Shown piece by piece: positions 1 through 4,835 of a stretch of DNA of 7,554 bases (its first letter is position 1; each line of letters begins with the position of its first letter). The notes under the pieces were generated by a model, which saw nothing but the letters and a program-made list of their open reading frames with translations, made no database searches and was not told the origin of the DNA. The DNA is taken from NCBI GenBank assembly GCA_023144075.1, contig JAGLGJ010000049.1, forward strand, positions 1 through 7,554, in the 5' to 3' direction. This DNA comes from Candidatus Bathyarchaeota archaeon (lineage in GTDB: Archaea > Thermoproteota > Bathyarchaeia > 40CM-2-53-6 > RBG-13-38-9). The translations under genes and the position numbers were made by a program.

Positions 1-1220
1 GTTTCCTTGGAGAATCGTAGTGAGGCGTAGTATCCTCCTAGAGTCTTATTGTACATTAAGTAAGAATTAGTCAGTGCTTCTTCTTCAGGTATAGCCGCGA
101 CTTCTGGAATAGTAGTGGTAGATAAGATGAATGCGATCAACTTTATTCCAAAGACTATCAAGAATAGATAGAAATAATTTCCATTAACTAGTGTGCTCAC
201 GGGTGAGATCAGAATATTCGCCAAGCACATAATAATCACAATTAACATGCTCGATTTGATCGCGCCTAGCCATCGATTGTAGCCTGCGAATAGAAAGTTG
301 CCAATAAAGTTAGATGCAGTGTAAGTGAAAGATGAAAATGAAGATAGTAGAGGCTGTATTATTGCAAAAGGTGTGTCTAGAGCCAATATAGGAGTCGCTG
401 CATCCAAACCAACATTGTATCTCAGTTTCTTGAAAGGCCAACCTTTACAGATGACTGATGCTACTACGCTTGTCAGCATTGTTGCAAGATACATGGATAT
501 TGCCAGATAATCTGGGGCCTTCAGATAATCCATAACGTAGGGTACCCAGACTATTGTAAGAAGATAATTTCCAGCAAATATGGCTACAAAATATGTTGAC
601 GTAGAAAACAGTCTTTCTGGTTGCTTGATAGATTTGGGGATCTCTACTTTTTTAAGATGTGACAAATCCATCATAGAGACTGTTAACGTTGCCAACAATC
701 CAATGCTAGCGCCTAATACAAAGATGTAGAGAAATTTTACATTTGCAGGCATGAAAGCAAGTAAAAATATTGCTATTGCGTAACCAATAATGCTTGAGAA
801 CCCTAAGGCTGCTGTACGTTTGGCAGTTACATCTTTTATCTCATCTTCTGATAGAGAACCAAATATTGCAAGATTTGTAAAGGCTGTTGTTGGTGTGGCT
901 GCCGCACATGCATAGATTAATGCGATAACTCCGACATCTTGGGTAAAAGGAATGAAAAGAAATAGAATTCGATCTATTGCATGTTGAATAACAAAATTGG
1001 TTTTTGCTTTTGTTAGTAGAATTTTTGGAAACTTATAAAGTATTAAATGAATCAGTAGTTTAGTTACTCCGGCTACACCTACGATTAAGGAAATGCCCCC
1101 GACTCCACCTCCAATCGATACAACATAAATGAATAGAACGCCTGTAGTAAGTGCTGAAGACATCCCGTAGAAAAGTGCCTCTAAGACTAGCAGAGATTTT
1201 AACTTAGTCACATCAAACAA
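1..1220 (-). CDS. MFS-type membrane transporter, 3' end beyond the left edge
   Basis: The minus strand is open from a TAA at 1236-1238 to the window edge, giving 406 residues from the TTG at 1218-1220 (first residues MFDVTKLKSLLVLEALFYGM). I see about twelve hydrophobic segments, near residues 9-35, 36-62, 77-92, 96-120, 136-157, 161-183, 208-230, 238-258, 270-290, 296-315, 321-340 and 347-370, with a charged central loop at about 184-206. This 6+6 layout is that of the major facilitator superfamily, a secondary transporter of the cytoplasmic membrane. The last visible stretch (371-406) is a polar, glutamate-rich cytoplasmic tail, so little of the gene should be missing. A GTG at 1209-1211 is an alternative start. 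I do not recognise the substrate. Being next to sugar-phosphate genes hints at a sugar or organic acid, but the gene seems to have its own promoter and this is weak evidence. Confidence 0.8.
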   Translation of the reverse strand, partial: MFDVTKLKSLLVLEALFYGMSSALTTGVLFIYVVSIGGGVGGISLIVGVAGVTKLLIHLILYKFPKILLTKAKTNFVIQHAIDRILFLFIPFTQDVGVIALIYACAAATPTTAFTNLAIFGSLSEDEIKDVTAKRTAALGFSSIIGYAIAIFLLAFMPANVKFLYIFVLGASIGLLATLTVSMMDLSHLKKVEIPKSIKQPERLFSTSTYFVAIFAGNYLLTIVWVPYVMDYLKAPDYLAISMYLATMLTSVVASVICKGWPFKKLRYNVGLDAATPILALDTPFAIIQPLLSSFSSFTYTASNFIGNFLFAGYNRWLGAIKSSMLIVIIMCLANILISPVSTLVNGNYFYLFLIVFGIKLIAFILSTTTIPEVAAIPEEEALTNSYLMYNKTLGGYYASLRFSKE

Positions 1221-1262
1221 TCTCTTAATGGATCCATATTACCGTCCGCATATGATAGAAAT

Positions 1263-1275
1263 CTAATATAAAAAA
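1263..1275 (-). promoter_or_regulatory. Possible archaeal TATA box of the transporter gene
   Basis: Read on the minus strand this is TTTTTATATTAG-like. It lies about 45 bases before the TTG at 1220, so a transcript starting about 25 bases after it would begin near 1240 and have a leader of about 20 bases. The T-run may equally belong to the terminator of the upstream gene. Confidence 0.35.
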
Positions 1276-1299
1276 TGGCGTAGCGCGCGCTATATAGCG
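1270..1299 (-). terminator. Possible terminator after the HAD-IA gene: palindromes plus T-run
   Basis: Fifteen bases after the HAD stop (TAG at 1315-1317) the minus strand has the perfect 12-base palindrome CGCTATATAGCG (1288-1299). It overlaps the perfect 10-base palindrome AGCGCGCGCT (1282-1291), and six T residues follow (1275-1270). The form resembles a hairpin plus T-run. Archaeal termination relies mainly on T-tracts, so the T-run may be the active part. Confidence 0.35.
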
Positions 1300-1314
1300 T
1301 CGTAAGATGATTTG

Positions 1315-2004
1315 CTACTTTAACTTCAATTTATCCAAAGCCTCAAGAAGGTTAGATATTTTATGATCGGGCATATTGTTACTTTTAGAAAGTTTTTCAT
1401 TTCTCCTATTAACCCAAATTGTCATGACTCCTATGGATTTTGCTGGAAAAATGTCGTGTGACAATGTGTCGCCGATACTTACAGTTTGTTGAGAATTAGA
1501 ATTTGAAATAATTAATGCTCTCTTATAATAATTTTTGTCTGTTTTTCTATAGCCAAGGATTGTTTCATCAAAAACAAAATCAAAATATCTCCCTGAGAAA
1601 AATTTCTCTATTCCTCGAGCTTTTTCTTCAGCATGAGATCCAGTTGTTACACAAATCTTAAAATCATTATCCTTAATTCTTTGCAGGAATTCACGCGTCT
1701 CATCAAAAAAACTTGGATTTGTCCAACACTCCTCTTCCGCTTGTTCGCATGCTTGCATGAAACGTTTGGCTTCTTCCTTGTCATATTGTTTACCTAATAA
1801 TTCAAAGAGCAACTCACTATGAAATGTCGTATCATTATGCTTCTCTGGAAAATTTGTATGAATTATTTCTCTATGAACTTTGAAAAAGAATGTATGCCAT
1901 ACAGTCTTTCCGTCAAAACCAAGAAATCCATCTAGTTTACTCTCAAATTTAGAATCTGAATCATGAAGAGTTCCGTCAAAATCCGTAAAAATTGTAGTAA
2001 TCAT
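1315..2004 (-). CDS. HAD-superfamily hydrolase, subfamily IA-like phosphatase
   Basis: A 229-residue cytosolic phosphatase of the haloacid dehalogenase superfamily. Counting from the ATG at 2004: motif I DFDGT at 8-12 gives the nucleophile D8 and acid/base D10, motif II is the TTGS at 120-123, the motif III lysine is K154 in GYRKTD, and motif IV is GDTLSHD with D179 and D184. The cap is a helical insert between motifs I and II (about 14-105), as in phosphoglycolate phosphatase-like HAD-IA enzymes. A GTG at 2022 would add six residues. I prefer the ATG because a GTGA sits five bases before it and nucleophile D8 then falls near the usual position. The gene follows the GmhB-like gene by 32-50 bases and is probably cotranscribed with it. 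All catalytic residues are present. The substrate is unknown: a sugar phosphate or 2-phosphoglycolate is possible by family. Confidence 0.87.
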   Translation of the reverse strand: MITTIFTDFDGTLHDSDSKFESKLDGFLGFDGKTVWHTFFFKVHREIIHTNFPEKHNDTTFHSELLFELLGKQYDKEEAKRFMQACEQAEEECWTNPSFFDETREFLQRIKDNDFKICVTTGSHAEEKARGIEKFFSGRYFDFVFDETILGYRKTDKNYYKRALIISNSNSQQTVSIGDTLSHDIFPAKSIGVMTIWVNRRNEKLSKSNNMPDHKISNLLEALDKLKLK

Positions 2005-2054
2005 CTTATTCACTATTTTCACACTTGTAAGTCCATAAATTATTATTCATTTAA

Positions 2055-2729
2055 TCATACTTTACGCCTGTTGGTATTTTGGTGTGTGTACTTTTTCGAT
2101 TTGTTCTGATCTACTATGAATTGTGCGGCGTCTAGGAAGTCTCTTGCAATGTAAACATTGGCTTGATCAAGTTTTTTGATCTTTTCAAAATGTCTAGGTT
2201 CATTTTCAAAAGGAATCAGGATCCCTCTACCATTGATGTTTAGTGCTGTCTCAACATCACTTGAACGGTCTCCGATAACGTATAGGATTGCCTCCTCGCG
2301 AGTTAATCTTTCTGATTTGAGCGCGTCGAAAACCATTCCCGACTTGGGTTTTTCACACTCACACTCACAGACCATTTTTTCATCAAAATGATAGTTGGTC
2401 TTTTTTTTCACATATTGCAGGTTTGTATGTGGGCATAAGAAATAGCCATCTATCTGTCCACCCATCTTTGCAATTTCAGTTAAGATATATCGATTCACTT
2501 CATGTGCTCTATCAAGAGTCAAAAGAGGGAATTCTCTTATTGCTACCCCTGGCTGGTTTGTTATTATATAAATTGCTACATTTGGAAGAGTCCTTAGTAA
2601 TCTCAAACCTTCGATGACTGTTGGTAAGATTTTAATTTTAGATTTCCAATCATCGGTTCTTCCAAGATGATATTTCTTATCGTAAATTAGTGTGCCGTCT
2701 CTATCGAGACAGATCAGTGTCTTTTTCAT
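2055..2729 (-). CDS. GmhB/histidinol-phosphatase-like HAD-IIIA phosphatase
   Basis: A 224-residue cytosolic phosphatase of the HAD-IIIA group that includes D-glycero-D-manno-heptose 1,7-bisphosphate 7-phosphatase (GmhB) and histidinol-phosphatase. Visible motifs: DRDGT with nucleophile D9 and acid/base D11; motif II TNQPGV at 57-62; zinc ligands C99-P-H101 and the cysteine set C121, C123, C125; motif III lysine K127 in EKPKSGM; motif IV GDRSSD with D154 and D158. The zinc loop is a few residues longer than in E. coli GmhB. The family CxCRKP motif reads CECEKP, so a glutamate (E126) stands where GmhB has a phosphate-contacting arginine. Substrate specificity is therefore open, and I give no gene symbol. 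The ATG overlaps the aldolase stop as ATGA, and an AGG lies 11 bases upstream, so translation is probably coupled to the aldolase. The lysine-rich tail (about 209-224) looks disordered. Confidence 0.85.
   Translation of the reverse strand: MKKTLICLDRDGTLIYDKKYHLGRTDDWKSKIKILPTVIEGLRLLRTLPNVAIYIITNQPGVAIREFPLLTLDRAHEVNRYILTEIAKMGGQIDGYFLCPHTNLQYVKKKTNYHFDEKMVCECECEKPKSGMVFDALKSERLTREEAILYVIGDRSSDVETALNINGRGILIPFENEPRHFEKIKKLDQANVYIARDFLDAAQFIVDQNKSKKYTHQNTNRRKV
2353..2370 (-). repeat. Triple hexanucleotide repeat inside the zinc-loop codons
   Basis: The plus strand reads TCACAC, TCACAC, TCACAG. On the coding strand these are three in-frame Cys-Glu codon pairs (residues 121-126 of the GmhB-like phosphatase). 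One extra pair compared with the family CxC motif is most simply explained by tandem duplication of six bases. Confidence 0.8.
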
Positions 2730-3637
2730 TCTTGAATATACCTAGAGTATGCATCTTCTACAGTAGAGTTTTCTATAGTTATTGCGTATATTGCATTGCA
2801 CATACGAATGGCTTCTTCAAGTCCTTTTTGATGTATGTTTCTTCCAGTTGCGTTTCCTGATGCGCCACTCTCAATTTGATCATGAAGTTCCTGAAGAAAA
2901 GCCTTAACGTTAGTTGAAGGCCCTCCAGCACATATGACCTTTGTTCTTCCGGCGGAAATTACGGCTTCTTTGAATATTTCTTTTGATTCTTTCCCCTCTT
3001 GTTTTGGATAATTCACTTTAACGAAATCTGACCCAAGACAAGCACCAACTCCTGTTGCGCCAGCAATTAGATGAGGATCTCTCTCATCGTTAACAGCTTT
3101 TCCTCTAGGATAGATCCAGAGAATCACAATGAGTCCGTGTCTATGTGTTTCGTATATGATTTGCGACGCTTTTCTTAACATATCGGGCTCATATTCGCTT
3201 CCAAGATAAATGGTATAGCCTACACCGAGTATTTTCAATCCACTATTCTTCTGAAATTCAACTACCTGACTTACATCAATAAGCTGTTCACTGTAAGGGT
3301 CTTTTTGATTTTTTTTGATAAGATTAGTTTTTGAATTCAATTTTACGAGGAATGGAATTTTTCTATAATGCATACCGTATCGTGCAATAAGACCAAGTTG
3401 AGTGGCAAAAAGGCCAATGTTTGCTTTGCTTGCAATTCTGAAAAGATGTTCTGGATTTGAATCATCAAGATGAATGTCTTCGCCAAAGAAATCGGCATTC
3501 AGATGTTCGATCTTCTGATCTCCCGCAAAAAGCATAAGTCTTCCAGAACCTGATGTCGCATCGAAATAATTTTTAATATATTTCTCTCTGACTCTTTTTG
3601 GAACATCTAAAGGAACAATTATTTCTGATTTCTTCAT
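2726..3637 (-). CDS. DhnA/DeoC-type class I aldolase, probable fructose-bisphosphate aldolase
   Basis: A 303-residue TIM-barrel aldolase of the archaeal class I (DhnA/FbaB-related) family, acting in the cytosol without metal through a Schiff-base lysine. In order I see an early loop GDQKIEH at 39-45, where canonical members have a DHG.E-type motif; YTIYLGSEYE at 141-150, a conserved segment of the family; YPRGKA at 176-181; the likely Schiff-base lysine K207 in DFVKVNYP; and phosphate-binding GGP at 238-240 and GRN at 265-267. The family usually condenses dihydroxyacetone phosphate with an aldehyde phosphate to give fructose 1,6-bisphosphate. Relatives also make 2-amino-3,7-dideoxy-heptulosonate in aromatic synthesis, and sedoheptulose bisphosphate is possible. 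The ATG at 3637 has AAAGG nine bases upstream. The stop overlaps the phosphatase start by four bases. It is transcribed divergently from the ROK kinase. No key motif is missing. Confidence 0.85.
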   Translation of the reverse strand: MKKSEIIVPLDVPKRVREKYIKNYFDATSGSGRLMLFAGDQKIEHLNADFFGEDIHLDDSNPEHLFRIASKANIGLFATQLGLIARYGMHYRKIPFLVKLNSKTNLIKKNQKDPYSEQLIDVSQVVEFQKNSGLKILGVGYTIYLGSEYEPDMLRKASQIIYETHRHGLIVILWIYPRGKAVNDERDPHLIAGATGVGACLGSDFVKVNYPKQEGKESKEIFKEAVISAGRTKVICAGGPSTNVKAFLQELHDQIESGASGNATGRNIHQKGLEEAIRMCNAIYAITIENSTVEDAYSRYIQE

Positions 3638-3646
3638 AGAAATTCG

Positions 3647-3651
3647 CCTTT
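3647..3651 (-). promoter_or_regulatory. Ribosome binding site of the aldolase gene
   Basis: The minus strand reads AAAGG, followed after nine bases by the ATG at 3637. This fixes the start and shows that the mRNA has a leader. Confidence 0.6.
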
Positions 3652-3738
3652 AAAATTTCATTAGTGTATATGGAAGCTTATTTAGTAACTGGGAGTTTAT
3701 CAAATAGATAAGTTGTTTGTAATTCTATAGTTAGAAAG

Positions 3739-3761
3739 AATTATTTGTTATTCAAATAATT
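3739..3761. promoter_or_regulatory. Perfect 9+9 inverted repeat, candidate operator in the divergent region
   Basis: AATTATTTG, a five-base spacer TTATT, then CAAATAATT. The two arms are exact reverse complements. The dyad lies in the 184-base gap between the divergent aldolase and kinase genes, directly upstream of the kinase TATA-like box (about 3771-3780). A dimeric regulator bound here could control one or both operons. A/T-rich dyads also arise by chance, so this stays a candidate. Confidence 0.45.
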
Positions 3762-3770
3762 TCATAATAG

Positions 3771-3780
3771 AATATTATAG
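3771..3780 (+). promoter_or_regulatory. Possible TATA box of the kinase-transketolase operon
   Basis: AATATTATAG lies about 25 bases before 3800, a normal archaeal TATA-to-start distance. The transcript would then begin close to the ATG at 3801 and about 20 bases before the kinase TTG. Confidence 0.35.
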
Positions 3781-3821
3781 TAGATTTTACAATTTATTAG
3801 ATGAAAAGTTGGTTATGGTAA

Positions 3822-4802
3822 TTGACTGAAAAATTTCTACCTCCAACGACAATAGGTGTGGATCTCGGTGGTACAAAAGTAGCGGCGGCCATATTAGATG
3901 GGGAAGGTAATGTTCTAAGTTCGCATAAATATCCTACTAATTCAGAAAAAGGATCCGACAGTGTTGTTGAAGATCTTGTGGGATGTATAACTGAACATCT
4001 CCAAAAAGAGAAGTATAATCCTAAAGCTTTGGGAATTGGTGTCGCGGGTCAGATCGATGTTAATGGCATGGTGAGATCTGCACCTAATCTCAATTGGCGT
4101 GATGTACCTCTTAAAACAAGATTAGAAGAAAAATTAGGACTGCCCGTAATTGTGACCAATGATGTACGTGCGGCGACATTGGGTGAGTGGGAATATGGAT
4201 CTGGAAAAAGTGTTAATGATCTTGTTGTTCTTTTCGTTGGAACGGGAATAGGTGGCGGCGTAATAACCAACGGTCGATTGTTGACAGGTTGCACTAATAC
4301 TGCAGGAGAGCTTGGACATATTACTATAGTAGTTGATGGTAGAAATTGTCATTGTCCAAAGAGGGGCTGCATGGAAGCATACGGTGGTGGATGGGCCATA
4401 GCAGAAAGAGCTCAAGATGCTGTTTGCAATGATTCTTCTGCTGGCAAGACTCTATTAGAAATAGCTGGTCATGCTGAACAAATAACCTCTGCCACTGTAA
4501 GTAAAGCATATCATGATGGTGACAAATTAGCTTTGAATCTTGTTATGGAAACCAGTCGTTATATCGCGGCAGGTGTTTCAAGTATAGTGAATGCATTCAA
4601 TCCTTGCCTTATCGTGCTTGGTGGTGGAGTAATAGATGGAATACCCGAACTAATCCAAATGATAGAAGAACAAACAAAAAAAGAAGCGTTAAAGCCAGCA
4701 ATCGAAAATTTAAGGTTCACCAAAGCATATTTAGGTGGAAAGGCAGGGGTAGTTGGAGCAGCTGCTCTTGCTCAGCATAAGTTGAACGAAACTATTTCAT
4801 AA
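3822..4802 (+). CDS. ROK-family sugar kinase, probable glucokinase
   Basis: A 326-residue ATP-dependent cytosolic kinase of the ROK family, which phosphorylates glucose, mannose, fructose or N-acetylhexosamines. I see the N-terminal phosphate loop DLGGTK at 14-19, sugar-binding and catalytic ND at 113-114 (D114 as base), the second phosphate loop GTGIGGGV at 140-147, H166 in ELGH, and the ROK zinc motif with C176, C178, C183 and E185, then the adenosine-site GGGV at 267-270. The glycine usual after the second zinc cysteine is proline here. The TTG at 3822 follows an in-frame TAA directly, so it is the farthest upstream start, and no ATG or GTG fits before the first glycine loop without removing it. 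No strong ribosome binding site is seen. It is followed after 33 bases by transketolase. Glucose is the likeliest substrate from context; a hexosamine cannot be excluded. Confidence 0.88.
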   Translation: MTEKFLPPTTIGVDLGGTKVAAAILDGEGNVLSSHKYPTNSEKGSDSVVEDLVGCITEHLQKEKYNPKALGIGVAGQIDVNGMVRSAPNLNWRDVPLKTRLEEKLGLPVIVTNDVRAATLGEWEYGSGKSVNDLVVLFVGTGIGGGVITNGRLLTGCTNTAGELGHITIVVDGRNCHCPKRGCMEAYGGGWAIAERAQDAVCNDSSAGKTLLEIAGHAEQITSATVSKAYHDGDKLALNLVMETSRYIAAGVSSIVNAFNPCLIVLGGGVIDGIPELIQMIEEQTKKEALKPAIENLRFTKAYLGGKAGVVGAAALAQHKLNETIS

Positions 4803-4817
4803 TGATAAATTTTAACT

Positions 4818-4825
4818 AGAAGGGT
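4818..4825 (+). promoter_or_regulatory. Ribosome binding site of the transketolase gene
   Basis: AGAAGGGT lies ten bases before the TTG at 4836. It supports this TTG as the start, since no ATG lies between the site and the conserved N-terminal helix. Confidence 0.6.
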
Positions 4826-4835
4826 AAATCTAAAT

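Noticed and set aside
325..510. Plus-strand open frame of 61 codons
   Set aside because: It lies wholly within the minus-strand transporter gene, whose translation is a coherent run of membrane helices. The frame is a shadow.
2176..2617. Two plus-strand open frames opposite the GmhB-like gene
   Set aside because: Both lie antisense to a gene with full HAD motifs and show no domain or ribosome binding site.
3815..3829. ATG at 3815 as a start for the kinase
   Set aside because: It is in another frame and stops after four codons. The TTG at 3822 is the only start that opens the ROK frame upstream of the phosphate loop.
4049..4509. Three minus-strand open frames opposite the ROK kinase
   Set aside because: Low-complexity antisense shadows of a gene with complete ROK motifs.
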